Source: Fibrobacter sp. UBA4223 (GTDB lineage Bacteria; Fibrobacterota; Fibrobacteria; Fibrobacterales; Fibrobacteraceae). From it: 64,000 nucleotides of DNA. The stretch is from positions 186,001-250,000 of the forward strand of contig DFTB01000017.1 in the NCBI GenBank assembly GCA_002382975.1. The letters are read 5' to 3'. The translations under genes were made by a program, and so were the position numbers. Under the pieces are notes generated by a model that saw only the letters and a program-made list of their open reading frames with translations, searched no databases and was not told the origin of the DNA. Below are positions 34,624 through 43,229 of the stretch, piece by piece (position 1 is the first letter of the stretch; each line of letters opens with the position of its first letter).

Positions 34624-34664
34624 GATTAATCACCTTTTTAGTGACTAAAATATATGATTAATCA
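34623..34664. promoter_or_regulatory. 42-bp symmetric operator upstream of the CBM9-like gene
   Basis: Two identical palindromes TGATTAATCA at 34623-34632 and 34655-34664, 32 bp apart (about three helical turns), with a third palindrome TTTAGT-G-ACTAAA (34637-34649) exactly in the middle. The left one overlaps the start codon. On the minus strand a TATATTTT promoter-like box and an AAGG site lie between them. This is the form expected for a cooperatively binding repressor. Confidence 0.6.
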
Positions 34665-34718
34665 CTTGGTCAAATCTAGACACTGCCGAAATTTTATCAA
34701 AAAAGCCGAAAATCTCCT

Positions 34719-34736
34719 TTGGCACGGTTCTTGCAT
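34719..34736 (+). promoter_or_regulatory. Sigma-54 (-24/-12) promoter of spoVG
   Basis: TTGGCACGGTTCTTGCA: TGGCACG, four bases, TTGCA, a full match to the sigma-54 consensus YTGGCACG-N4-TTGCW. The predicted start near 34746 leaves a leader of about 28 nt that carries AAAGGAGG before the spoVG ATG. Confidence 0.75.
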
Positions 34737-34773
34737 TTAGCGGGCTACCGAACAACAAACAAAAGGAGGCCTT

Positions 34774-35103
34774 ATGGCTAATACAAACGAAACGAAAAAG
34801 ACAACAGAAGAAAAAGAATGTTCCTTTGATTGCCTGGCGGTAACCAAGGTGGAAGTGTTTCCTTTTAAGGAAGGTGCTGGCATGGGCCACATGAAGGGCC
34901 TTGCCCAGGTGGTGCTCAACGACCAGATGGTCATGCGCGGGCTCCGCGTGATGGACGGTGAATACGGCCTGTTCGTGAGCTACCCCAACGACCCGTTCTA
35001 CAAGGGCGACGATTACCGCAACATTTACAACCCGATTACCCGCAAGCTTCGTGAACATATCGAGAATTGCGTGCTGGAAAAATACCAGGCCGCGGTGGCA
35101 TAG
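34774..35103 (+). CDS. spoVG: SpoVG family protein
   Basis: A 109-aa protein of the SpoVG family, RNA/DNA-binding regulators originally named for Bacillus sporulation. The core reads VTKVEVFPFKEGAGMGHMKG, LAQVVLNDQMVMRGLRVMDG and GLFVSYPND, followed by the RNIYNPITRKLREHI helix. The N terminus (MANTNETKKTTEEKE) is a charged extension. The strong SD (AAAGGAGG) and the upstream sigma-54-type promoter indicate regulated, possibly high expression. Target genes cannot be inferred. Confidence 0.93.
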   Translation: MANTNETKKTTEEKECSFDCLAVTKVEVFPFKEGAGMGHMKGLAQVVLNDQMVMRGLRVMDGEYGLFVSYPNDPFYKGDDYRNIYNPITRKLREHIENCVLEKYQAAVA

Positions 35104-35105
35104 TT

Positions 35106-36635
35106 ATGTTCCGAAGGATCCGTTCTTATTGCTTGTTGGGCATCAAGGCTATTCCGGTTAGCGTAGAAGTTGATGCTGCGCTTGGATTGCCCGGTTTTAC
35201 CCTGGTGGGGCTCCCGGACAATGCGGTAAGAGAGTCTAGGGAGCGAGTCGTTTCGGCGATACGTTCCGTGGACAAGGTGGTGACAGGTTTCCGGACAACC
35301 GTAAACCTGTCACCCGCGGATTTGCGTAAAGAAGGTAGCGCTCTGGATTTGCCTTTGGCCATTGGGCTCTTGACCGCTACCGACGAGTTATCCGTTCCTA
35401 ATTTGGAAAAGTGTGTTTTTGTTGGGGAGCTCTCCCTGGATGGCCTCTTGAAGGGCGTCCGGGGAGTCCTTTCCATCGCTATGGACCTGGTTCACGACAA
35501 GGATTCCGTTCTGGTAATCCCTAGGGAAAACGAACAGGAGGCATCCCTTGTGGAGGGCCTGCGTTATATCTGTGCGGACACGCTTAAAGAATGTATAGAG
35601 GTTTTAGAACAAAATAACGAAGAACTTGTTTGCCGGGCGAGGGGGCTAGACCGGCAGAAGTTTTCGTCGGGACTGGATGTTCCCGACTTCAAGAACGTGG
35701 TGGGCATGGAAGGGGTCAAGCGGGCCCTGGAAGTGGCTGCCGCAGGCGGGCACAATTTCCTTCTGGTGGGTTCGCCTGGCGCAGGGAAGACTCTTTGCGC
35801 CAGGTGTCTCCCGGGAATCTTGCCGGAAATGTGCGACGAAGAAATTCTGGAGACCACCCGCATTCATTCTTGCGCCAGGCGCTCCGGCGACATGGAGTCG
35901 TTTCGTCCGGTGCTTTTACGCCCCTTCCGCACGCCGCACCACAGCGCCTCCATGGTGGCGCTGGTGGGCGGCGGTGCGCGGCTCTTGCCCGGCGAGGCAA
36001 GCCTTGCCCACAACGGCGTGCTGTTTCTAGACGAACTTCCGGAGTTCAACCGCAGCGTGCTGGAGGCTCTGCGGGAGCCTATGGAAGACGGGGAGATTTC
36101 GGTGAGCCGTGCCAGCGGGACGGTGGTGTGGCCTGCACGCTTTATGATGGGGGCGGCCATGAATCCTTGCCCCTGCGGGTATTCCATGGACCCGAAGAAG
36201 GTCTGCACCTGCCTGCCCGATGCCCGCAAGCGTTACCAGGAAAAAATATCTGGCCCGCTGCTGGACCGTATCGACATCCAGGTGAGCGTCCCGCCGGTAG
36301 AAACGTCCCAGTTTGCCTGCGGGTCGGGTGCCGAAACGTCGGCGGAAATCCGCCAGCGGGTGTGTGCCGCCCGAGAAATTCAACGCAGGCGTTTTGCCGG
36401 ACTTTCGTTCCGTTGCAATGCCGCTATGAATTCCGAAGCGGCAAGACGTTTTGCCCAGATGGAGGGTGCGACCGAAAAGTTCGCCGTCGCCTCTGCGGAC
36501 AAGATGAACCTGAGTGCTCGGGGGTATTACCGCCTGCTGAAGGTGGCCCGCACCATTGCGGACCTGCGCCATTCGGAGCCCGTAGAAATTCCGGACCTGG
36601 CCGAAGCGCTACGGTACCGGGCGTTTAGGGGATGA
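35106..36635 (+). CDS. comM: YifB/ComM family Mg-chelatase-like AAA+ ATPase
   Basis: A 509-aa AAA+ protein. ComM in naturally competent bacteria is a branch-migration helicase that helps integrate transformed DNA; in others it is called YifB. Residues 1-165 form the subunit ChlI-type N domain (GLPGFTLVGLPDNAVRESRERV). Walker A is VGSPGAGKTLCARCLPG (about 218-234), followed by HHSASMVALVGGGARLLPGEASLAHNGVLFLDELPEF, whose last part is Walker B, and the zinc-like CPCGYSMDPKKVCTC motif (about 356-370). The ATG at 35106 is 2 nt after spoVG; upstream in-frame codons overlap spoVG and are not homologous. Confidence 0.92.
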   Translation: MFRRIRSYCLLGIKAIPVSVEVDAALGLPGFTLVGLPDNAVRESRERVVSAIRSVDKVVTGFRTTVNLSPADLRKEGSALDLPLAIGLLTATDELSVPNLEKCVFVGELSLDGLLKGVRGVLSIAMDLVHDKDSVLVIPRENEQEASLVEGLRYICADTLKECIEVLEQNNEELVCRARGLDRQKFSSGLDVPDFKNVVGMEGVKRALEVAAAGGHNFLLVGSPGAGKTLCARCLPGILPEMCDEEILETTRIHSCARRSGDMESFRPVLLRPFRTPHHSASMVALVGGGARLLPGEASLAHNGVLFLDELPEFNRSVLEALREPMEDGEISVSRASGTVVWPARFMMGAAMNPCPCGYSMDPKKVCTCLPDARKRYQEKISGPLLDRIDIQVSVPPVETSQFACGSGAETSAEIRQRVCAAREIQRRRFAGLSFRCNAAMNSEAARRFAQMEGATEKFAVASADKMNLSARGYYRLLKVARTIADLRHSEPVEIPDLAEALRYRAFRG

Positions 36636-36658
36636 GAGGATGTATTTATATTTATTGC

Positions 36659-37165
36659 ATGGGAAAAATCAAAGTTCTGTTCGTTTGTCATGGCAACATC
36701 TGCCGGAGCCCTATGGCGGAATTTGTCATGAAGGATAAATTAATGAAGGCTGGTGCCGACGACACCGGAACGAAATTTACAGACCGCTTTGAGGTGGCAA
36801 GTGCCGCCACCAGCACCGAAGAGATTGGGAACCCGGTGTATCCGCCGGCAATGCGTATGCTGAATTCCCACGGCATAGACTGTAGCGGTAAACATGCACG
36901 ACAGATGACAGCCCAGGATTACGACTACTACGATTACATCATTTTGATGGACCGGAACAACCTGCGGAACTTGCGATGGATTCTGCCAGCCGACATTTAT
37001 GAAAGGGAAACGTCGAAGCCCTGCAAGGTTTCTCTGCTTATGGAATGGGCGGGAGTGTCTCGCGATGTGGCGGATCCGTGGTATACCGGAGACTTTCAGG
37101 CTACCTGGGACGATGTGAATGTTGGCTGCGACGCCATGCTTGAAAAACTGACGTCGCGGTCCTAG
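36659..37165 (+). CDS. Low-molecular-weight protein tyrosine phosphatase
   Basis: A 168-aa cytosolic phosphatase. The P-loop VCHGNICRSPMAEFV (C-x5-R-S) is at residues 8-22 and the general acid loop DPWYTGDF is near 139. The start at 36659 puts the P-loop where the family has it; an in-frame ATG at 36632 would add nine hydrophobic residues. The gene follows comM by 23 bp (or overlaps it if the longer start is used). Substrate unknown; related enzymes regulate polysaccharide export or arsenate detoxification. Confidence 0.9.
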   Translation: MGKIKVLFVCHGNICRSPMAEFVMKDKLMKAGADDTGTKFTDRFEVASAATSTEEIGNPVYPPAMRMLNSHGIDCSGKHARQMTAQDYDYYDYIILMDRNNLRNLRWILPADIYERETSKPCKVSLLMEWAGVSRDVADPWYTGDFQATWDDVNVGCDAMLEKLTSRS

Positions 37166-37167
37166 AA

Positions 37168-38139
37168 TTACAGAAATCCGTGGGGCTTGAACCCGAGCCC
37201 TTTCACCAGCTCGAAATCCTTGCAGCTGTTGACGCCTGCGGTGGTGAGCATGTCGTCGGTGATGGCCGCGTTGGCCCCGCTCTTGAAAGCACGCTTGCCG
37301 TCGTCGCCCAAGACGCCGCGGCCACCTGCTAGGCGGATAAATGCCTTCGGGTTGATAAAGCGGTAGATGGCCACGATGCGGCAGAACACGTCGTTCGTGA
37401 GTTTGGGCAAGTTCTCGTAGGGCGTGCCCGGAATAGCGTTCAACACATTCACCGGTGTGGACTTGACGCCGAGTTTGCGGAGGTCGAGGCACATGTCAAT
37501 ACGGTCTTCCATGGTTTCGCCCAGGCCCATGATACCGCCACTGCAGATTTCCAGGCCGGCGGCCAGGGCGTTCTGCAAGGCCGCAATCTTGTCGTCGTAG
37601 GTGTGGGTGGTGCACACGTCGGGAAAGTGCCTGCGGTAAGTTTCCAGGTTGTTGTGGAAGCGGGTAAGGCCCGCTTCTTTCAGCTTGTCGAACTGTTCCT
37701 TGTTTAGGAGACCCGCCGAAAGGCAGACGGAAAGTTTCGTCTCCTTTTTGAGCCTGCGGATGGCTTCGGAAATCTGCTCCACGTCCCGGTTAGAGAGGGT
37801 GCGGCCCGAGGTGACGATGGAGTAGCGGGGGATGCCTGCGGCCTCTTTCTTCTTGGCGTCGGCTACGATTTCGTCGGCGCTGAGGAGCTTGTATTCGGGG
37901 GCGCCGGTGTGGTAGTAGCTGCTTTGGGCGCAGTACTTGCAGTTTTCGGAACAGCGACCACTTCGGGCGTTCACGATGGAACAGAAATCGAAGTCGTTAC
38001 CGTGAAACTTTTCGCGGATTTCGTTGGCGGCATCGCAGAGTTCCTTGAGGTCTTCGTTTAAAAGCCGGATGGCGTCGTCGCGGGTAGTTTCGTAACCGTC
38101 GTTAATAATCTTGCTCTTTAGATCTTGAATGAAGGACAT
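37168..38139 (-). CDS. bioB: Biotin synthase
   Basis: A 323-aa radical-SAM enzyme inserting sulfur into dethiobiotin. The SAM cluster motif is CSENCKYCAQS (about residues 53-63), followed by YHTGAPEYKLL; later NHNLET-like FHNNLETYRRHFPDVCTTHTYDD, CSGGIMGLGETMEDR, and the [2Fe-2S] ligand region RLAGGRG. The ATG at 38139 has AAGGAA upstream; a Met at 38187 would add 16 residues read from repeat DNA. No other bio genes are adjacent. It converges on the phosphatase gene with a 2-bp gap. Confidence 0.95.
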   Translation of the reverse strand: MSFIQDLKSKIINDGYETTRDDAIRLLNEDLKELCDAANEIREKFHGNDFDFCSIVNARSGRCSENCKYCAQSSYYHTGAPEYKLLSADEIVADAKKKEAAGIPRYSIVTSGRTLSNRDVEQISEAIRRLKKETKLSVCLSAGLLNKEQFDKLKEAGLTRFHNNLETYRRHFPDVCTTHTYDDKIAALQNALAAGLEICSGGIMGLGETMEDRIDMCLDLRKLGVKSTPVNVLNAIPGTPYENLPKLTNDVFCRIVAIYRFINPKAFIRLAGGRGVLGDDGKRAFKSGANAAITDDMLTTAGVNSCKDFELVKGLGFKPHGFL

Positions 38140-38159
38140 TTTCGATTCCTTAAAAAAGG

Positions 38160-38326
38160 AGATGCCCGCACAAGGCGGGCATGACATAAAGATTGGTTTA
38201 AATCATTAAGTCATTTTGCATAAGAAACAAATCAATTTTTTTCAGAGAAGCGAGCTAGACAAGGCGCGAGGCCTCGTAGCGTACTAAAAGGTACGTGAGA
38301 GGCCGAATAACGCCGTATATCGAAGC
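38160..38326. repeat. Palindromic repeats between bioB and argF
   Basis: A small GCCCGC-ACAAG-GCGGGC hairpin near 38163-38180, then from about 38243 a longer element with nested arms GGCCTC ... GAGGCC around GTAC-TAAAAG-GTAC (about 38269-38306). Its end runs into the last codons of argF. It may terminate argF transcription but lacks a clear T-run. Confidence 0.5.
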
Positions 38327-39286
38327 TTATCGGGAAAAAGGCTCCATGACTTGCCAGAGAACAGCCTTATGCGCATGCAAGCGGTTTTCCGCTTCTTCGA
38401 AACTCATGTTCACGTCCAGGTTGTCCATGACGGTGTCCGTGATTTCTTCGCCGCGGTGGGCGGGCAGGCAGTGGCTCACCTTACAGTGAGATGGCGCGAG
38501 CTTTAGGAGTTCGTCGTTGATCTGGAACGGCAAGAAGTGGCTCTGCTTGGAGGCCTTTTCGCCTTCCTGACCCATGGATACCCACACGTCGCTATAGAGG
38601 ATGTCGGCGTCCTTGACGGCTTCCTTGGGGTCGTGGAATACGCGGTACTGGCAGCCGTGCTTCTTGAGGCCGGCCTCGGCTTCTTCTACCACCTTGGCGG
38701 GCTGTTCAAAGCCCTTCGGGCAGGCTAGCGTGAAGTTCATGCCTACCTTGGAGGCAAGAGCCAGGAAGGAGTTGGCCACGTTGTTGCCGTCGCCGATGAA
38801 GGCGACAGTCTTGGGCTTGCCGTCTGCGTTCTTGAAACCGCCCAGGTTTTCGCAAATCATCTGGGCAAAGGCGATGGCCTGGCAGGGGTGGTAGTCGTCG
38901 GTCAGGGCGTTCACCACAGGAACGCTACCGTATTCGGCCAGTTCTTCTACCAGCTGCTGCTTGAAGCAACGGACCACGATGGCGTTGACCCAGCGGCTGA
39001 GGCAGCGGGCCACGTCCTTGACGCTTTCGCGCTTGCCAAGACCGATAGAATCCGGGGCCAGCAGCACGGCATGGCCGCCCAGCTGGTTCATGCCCACCTG
39101 GAAGGTGGTGATGGTGCGCAACGAGGGCTTTTCGAAGAACATGGCGATGTTCTGGCCGTGGAGGCGTTCGGACATCTTGCCCGCATGGACTTCTTTCTTG
39201 AGCCGGGAGGCAATTTCCACGGTTTCGAGAATCTTTTCCTCGCTCCAGTCGGCGAGGCGAAGGAAATGCTTGTTGCGATCGATCAT
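38327..39286 (-). CDS. argF: Ornithine carbamoyltransferase
   Basis: A 319-aa enzyme of arginine synthesis converting ornithine and carbamoyl phosphate to citrulline. Visible: FFEKPSLRTITTFQVGMNQLGG (carbamoyl-phosphate site, about residues 49-70), DDYHPCQA (about 128), FIGDGNNVANS (about 152) and the ornithine-specific SHCLPAHRGEEITD (about 265). Oddity: the usual STRTR motif reads SLRTI, so the second Arg is Ile. Length and the other sites are normal, so it is probably active; an acetyl- or succinyl-ornithine-specific relative is less likely given the canonical HCLPAHRG loop. Confidence 0.9.
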   Translation of the reverse strand: MIDRNKHFLRLADWSEEKILETVEIASRLKKEVHAGKMSERLHGQNIAMFFEKPSLRTITTFQVGMNQLGGHAVLLAPDSIGLGKRESVKDVARCLSRWVNAIVVRCFKQQLVEELAEYGSVPVVNALTDDYHPCQAIAFAQMICENLGGFKNADGKPKTVAFIGDGNNVANSFLALASKVGMNFTLACPKGFEQPAKVVEEAEAGLKKHGCQYRVFHDPKEAVKDADILYSDVWVSMGQEGEKASKQSHFLPFQINDELLKLAPSHCKVSHCLPAHRGEEITDTVMDNLDVNMSFEEAENRLHAHKAVLWQVMEPFSR

Positions 39287-39423
39287 CTTTTATCCTTCGG
39301 GCAGAACCCAATCAAAAAAAGAAAACGGCTATCCGCTTTGACGAACGGCCGAATTGTTGAACGAAAGCCTAAATATATATAAAAAATCCGGTAAAATGTG
39401 TAATGTAACGAATATTTACGTTT

Positions 39424-39584
39424 TTATGTAAGGCTAGATTCCGTGTTCCCGGATCAAGTCCGGGGCAGGCTCTACCCGGAATGATGTGCCATCGAACGTC
39501 ATGGCGGCCTTGAGCCGCCATCTAGATTCCGGCTCGGGGGCCGGAATGACGTTAGAATGTAGCCCGGAATGACGTGCCTTCCTC
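39424..39584. repeat. Palindrome cluster downstream of cstA
   Basis: Several units of the dispersed family: TTCCCGGATCAAGTCCGGG-type, CGTCATGGCGGCC...GGCCGCCAT hairpin (reads GTCATGGCGGCCTTGAGCC then GCCATCT), ATTCCGGCTCGGGGGCCGGAAT and CCCGGAATGACGT. They occupy nearly the whole gap between argF's promoter region and cstA. Confidence 0.7.
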
Positions 39585-41147
39585 TTAGAACTTGAGTTCT
39601 TCCGGGCCCTTGATGGGGTGGCTCGCCTGGTACTTTTCTTCCTTGACCGGGTCCCACACGTCGGGGTCGAAACCTTCCATCTGGGTGAGGGTCTTGCCCC
39701 TCGTGCACAGCAAAGCCCCAAGAATAACTGCGTTTTCAATGGCCAGCACCAGGGCGGTCTTGTAGTCAAGGCCGAATCCCAGGGGAGCGCCCTTCAGGTT
39801 TTCGGGGCTGACCCACAAGATGTAATGGCAGGTGATAAAGGTCATGAACATGCAGGGCACGAGGGCAATCCAGAAGTTCTTCTTTTTGCTCCGCAGGTAA
39901 ACTACCGCCACGCACAGGCTGCACACCGCCATGAGCTGGTTGCTCCAGCTGAAGTAGTTCCACAAGATGTTGAAGCCTTCTTTGTCCATGTTGCTCCAGA
40001 AGATGATGATAGCACAAATGGCAAACATAGGAACGGTCAAAAGCAGACGATTCTTGGCGGATTTCTGGTCGATACCCGTAAGTTCGGAGATGGTGAGGCG
40101 GAGGCTTCGGAGGCTGGTGTCACCACTGGTAATGGCAAGTATAATCACGCCCACCACCACCAGTACAGAAATGGGGGCGAAGGGGATGACGGTAGAGACC
40201 AAGGTGCTGAGGACCTTCACGCCGGAGGCTCCGGTCAAGAGTTCGGGCATTTGGTGGTAGATGAACATGCCGCCTGCGGCCCAAATCATGCCGATGAGGC
40301 CTTCGATAATCATCATGCCGTAAAAAGTTTGACGTCCAAGTTTTTCGGTCATCTCGGTACGGGCCACGATGGGGCTTTGGGTGCTGTGGAAACCGCTGAT
40401 GATGCCGCAGGCGATGGTCACGAACAGCATGGGAAGTATGGGCTGTCCCGCCGGATGCTGGTGGAAGTTGGACCCGAAGTCTGTCAGGTTGATTTCGTCA
40501 AGGATATTCAGGTGTGGCGCGATGCCGACCATGATTCCGAGAGAAGCGAGAATGAGCAAGCCGCCGAAGAGGGGGTAGATTCGCCCGATAATCTTGTCGA
40601 TGGGGAAGAACGTGCTAGCGAAATAGTAGGCGAAAATACAGCCCACCGCAATCCAGAACAGGCTTGGAGACACGGCGGAACCTGCAATGATGGGGGTGTT
40701 GATAAGGGCTGCCGGGGTGTTGGTGAACACGGCCCCCACAAGAATCAGGGCCACGGAGATGAGGGCCATGACCACCTTGGATGGTCCCTTGCCCAGGAAC
40801 TTGCGGGCCAGGGCCGGGACGTTGTAGCCGTTGTTGCGCATGCTGATCATGCCGCTGAAGTAGTCGTGGACCGCCCCGCCCAACACGTTTCCGATGGGGA
40901 GCAGAATGAACACGATGGCGCCGAACTTGATGCCGAGAATCACGCCGATAACAGGGCCGATACCTGCAATGTTCAAGAGCTGGATAAGCATGTTTTTCCA
41001 GTGGGGGAGCACCATGCGGTCCACGCCGTCGGGGTTTGCGAGAGCCGGAGTCTTGCGGTCGTCGGGGCCGAATACCCGCTCCACGAACTTTCCGTATGTA
41101 AAGTAGCCGCCAATCAAGATGGCAATGCCGATAAGGAATGTAATCAT
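39585..41147 (-). CDS. cstA: Carbon starvation protein CstA (peptide/pyruvate transporter family)
   Basis: A 520-aa inner-membrane protein of the CstA family with about 15 hydrophobic segments. N-terminal FLIGIAILIGGYFTYGKFVERVFGPDDRKTPA and the conserved LLNIAGIGPVIGVILGIKFG (about residues 58-77), GGAVHDYFSGMISMRNNG and GDTSLRSLRLTISE (about 358-371) are diagnostic. Family members take up peptides or pyruvate, often on carbon limitation. This is the short form, without the C-terminal extension of E. coli CstA. The end is confirmed by the stop at 39585. Confidence 0.94.
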   Translation of the reverse strand: MITFLIGIAILIGGYFTYGKFVERVFGPDDRKTPALANPDGVDRMVLPHWKNMLIQLLNIAGIGPVIGVILGIKFGAIVFILLPIGNVLGGAVHDYFSGMISMRNNGYNVPALARKFLGKGPSKVVMALISVALILVGAVFTNTPAALINTPIIAGSAVSPSLFWIAVGCIFAYYFASTFFPIDKIIGRIYPLFGGLLILASLGIMVGIAPHLNILDEINLTDFGSNFHQHPAGQPILPMLFVTIACGIISGFHSTQSPIVARTEMTEKLGRQTFYGMMIIEGLIGMIWAAGGMFIYHQMPELLTGASGVKVLSTLVSTVIPFAPISVLVVVGVIILAITSGDTSLRSLRLTISELTGIDQKSAKNRLLLTVPMFAICAIIIFWSNMDKEGFNILWNYFSWSNQLMAVCSLCVAVVYLRSKKKNFWIALVPCMFMTFITCHYILWVSPENLKGAPLGFGLDYKTALVLAIENAVILGALLCTRGKTLTQMEGFDPDVWDPVKEEKYQASHPIKGPEELKF

Positions 41148-41276
41148 CTTTTGCCTACCTTAGAAATTAGAATCATCTACAAAATTTTTTCAAACCTCGT
41201 CATTCCCCTTTGGGGCATGACTAGTTCGCTTCGGATATAGAAACATGTAAACATTTTTCTGCATCGCTCAGCTCCT

Positions 41277-41333
41277 ACGTCATTCCGGGTTTGACCCGGA
41301 ATCTAGATGGCGGCTCAAGGCCGCCATGACGTT
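41277..41333. repeat. Full copy of the CATTCCGGG / ATGGCGG double palindrome
   Basis: The cleanest copy: CGTCATTCCGGGTTTGACC, then CGGAATCTAG, then ATGGCGGCTCAAGGCCGCCAT and GACGT. Two hairpins side by side within an overall CGTCAT ... ATGACG inverted repeat. Confidence 0.8.
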
Positions 41334-41338
41334 AAACG

Positions 41339-42493
41339 CTATTCTTCATCAAACTCGGAGAACTCATCGTCTGCGTCGGACGCGGATCCCTCTTCAACAA
41401 CCTTCTTTTTCTTTAGAGCCTTTTTCTTCTGGGCTTTCGGAGTTTCTTCCGACTCTTCTTCGTCGTTGGAAACGCTGCCGCCACGCACGTAGCCCTTTTC
41501 CTTGGCGATTTCGTCGGGAGTTTTGTCCTTGCCGAACTGCTGCTTGAAGTAGAGCACGTTAGTGGTAAAACTGGACTTGCCTGCGTAATCGTAGCCCAGC
41601 ACCGGATGGAACGACGACCCGAACTGGAAGGCTACGGCCAGACCGAACTTGAAACCGTCGTTTCCGTCTACGGTAATGTTCGGGTCGATAGACTGCCCGT
41701 TCCAGCCATCGGCGTGGCTCACCAGGTGACCGCTGGAGGCCATGCTCCCGCTCTGGTAACCCAGGGTCAGCAAGACTTCGACAATTTCGATGGGCTTGTA
41801 TCCGATGACCAGGTCAAAGGTGAAAGCTGAGATGTCCAGGTCGAGAGTGCCCTCGTAATCTTCGGGCTGGTAGCTGATGCCGCTGGAGCTGTAACCCAGC
41901 ACCAGGCTCACGTCCAAGCCCTGGGCGGGCTTGGGCAGCATGTACTGGAAAAGGTGGCCAAAGCTGTACTGCAGGCCGATGCCGATGAGGTTGAATTTCT
42001 GGAGTTCGCTAACGGCGGGGAGCCACATGCCGCGAAGCACCAGTCTGGCATGGTAGAAACCTCCGGCCAGCTGCAGGTAGGGGTAGGTGAAAACGCCCAA
42101 GTTGTGGAGGGTCTCGTTACCGTAAACGGTGGGGTCGTAGTTCAGTGGGTCACCATGGTCGCCAAAGATGGTAGGGACACTTGCTCCGTTTTCCGAGAAG
42201 GAGCGGTCGTCGCTCCCGATGGGGATAATGGCGAAGGGGAGTCCCGCTTCGAAGGTCATGCTCTGGGGAACCGTAGCGCTCACGTACCAGTTGCTGTTCA
42301 GCACAGGGGCGAGGTTGGTGATGATGGGCTTCACATAGCCCGGACGGTTGAATATCCTTGCATCTCCATCAGGGCGATTTTCAAAAGCGGCGATGGACTC
42401 GTAGATGGAGGCGTAGCCCTTGTCGTCCATGGCGTGCGCCACAGCCGCCAAGCACAGTCCTGCAACCAGAAATAGCTTGAAAGGCGTTTTCAT
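41339..42493 (-). CDS. Putative outer-membrane protein with charged C-terminal tail
   Basis: A 384-aa exported protein. Signal peptide at residues 1-21 (ending VAHA), then alternating hydrophobic/polar strands with aromatic ends typical of a beta-barrel (LNLIGIGLQYSFG-like, DVSLVLGYSSSG, EVLLTLGYQSG, FKFGLAVAFQFG). It may belong to the DUF6588-type barrel proteins. The last about 65 residues are different: a Lys/Glu/Ser-rich tail (KKKALKKKK, then acidic DEFSEFDEE). Start at 42493 rather than 42517 because the signal peptide begins there. Function unknown. Confidence 0.65.
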   Translation of the reverse strand: MKTPFKLFLVAGLCLAAVAHAMDDKGYASIYESIAAFENRPDGDARIFNRPGYVKPIITNLAPVLNSNWYVSATVPQSMTFEAGLPFAIIPIGSDDRSFSENGASVPTIFGDHGDPLNYDPTVYGNETLHNLGVFTYPYLQLAGGFYHARLVLRGMWLPAVSELQKFNLIGIGLQYSFGHLFQYMLPKPAQGLDVSLVLGYSSSGISYQPEDYEGTLDLDISAFTFDLVIGYKPIEIVEVLLTLGYQSGSMASSGHLVSHADGWNGQSIDPNITVDGNDGFKFGLAVAFQFGSSFHPVLGYDYAGKSSFTTNVLYFKQQFGKDKTPDEIAKEKGYVRGGSVSNDEEESEETPKAQKKKALKKKKVVEEGSASDADDEFSEFDEE

Positions 42494-42531
42494 GGGCCCA
42501 AATTTAGATAAATTCAAGCCCCCCGTTTAGC

Positions 42532-43194
42532 CTAGAACTGGAATTGCAGGGATATGGAGGCCGAAATGAAAGTCTGCCACAGGAACGGGTCCAGTTCCTG
42601 GTTTTCGCTATCGTCGGTATAGACGTTCTTGAACCAGTTCCGGTAAAACTTTACGGCCGGAATGATGGCAATTTCGTTGGTGAAATAATACTGCACGTTT
42701 GCCATGAGGCCTATACCGGAACCCATGAATTCCGTGTCTCCCAGGTCTTCGCCGTGGAAGGCACTGTTTTCGGTCTTGACGCTGGTGTACGAGAAACCGG
42801 CTCCCAGGCCCACCTGGAAATAGTCAGGCCAGAAAAAGTTGTAGTAGAATTCAAAGCCTAACCGCCAGAAACGGGTGCTTTCTTCTGCGGAAATTTTCAC
42901 CAGTTCCTCTTGCTGTTTCCAGTACTGGAACGCCACGGCCAGGGTGAATTCCCTGATGTTTACGCCCAGGAGGAGTTCCGGGTCGCCCATAAGAGCCATG
43001 TCGGGCGGGTAGGTCTTGAACTTGTTCCCGCTGGTGTCCTTGACGCTTACGGGACGTTCATTAAGGTCTCCGATGGTGGCGGTAACGCCCATGCCCGCAC
43101 GTACAAAGTAGGAACGGGGCCAGTAGTTCTCTTCGTAAGCGCTTGCCGCGGTGACGGCGAAGATTATGAAAAAAAGTAGAACGAGTTTTTTCAT
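42532..43194 (-). CDS. Putative outer-membrane beta-barrel protein
   Basis: A 220-aa exported protein with a clear signal peptide (MKKLVLLFFIIFAVTAASA) and barrel-like strands: YFVRAGMGVTATIGDL, FTLAVAFQYW, RLGFEFYYNFFW, VGLGAGFSYTSV, GLMANVQYYFTNEIAI and the C-terminal SASISLQFQF with a final Phe, as expected for BAM-dependent insertion. It lies 38 bp upstream of the previous barrel gene in the same direction, so the two may be co-expressed. Function unknown. Confidence 0.7.
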   Translation of the reverse strand: MKKLVLLFFIIFAVTAASAYEENYWPRSYFVRAGMGVTATIGDLNERPVSVKDTSGNKFKTYPPDMALMGDPELLLGVNIREFTLAVAFQYWKQQEELVKISAEESTRFWRLGFEFYYNFFWPDYFQVGLGAGFSYTSVKTENSAFHGEDLGDTEFMGSGIGLMANVQYYFTNEIAIIPAVKFYRNWFKNVYTDDSENQELDPFLWQTFISASISLQFQF

Positions 43195-43229
43195 AGAATT
43201 GATTCAGATTATATACAGGACCTTATTCT

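Noticed and set aside
38243-38326. Riboswitch upstream of bioB
   Set aside because: The element is a dispersed palindrome nearer to argF's 3' end; no known biotin riboswitch class fits and the bioB leader itself is short.
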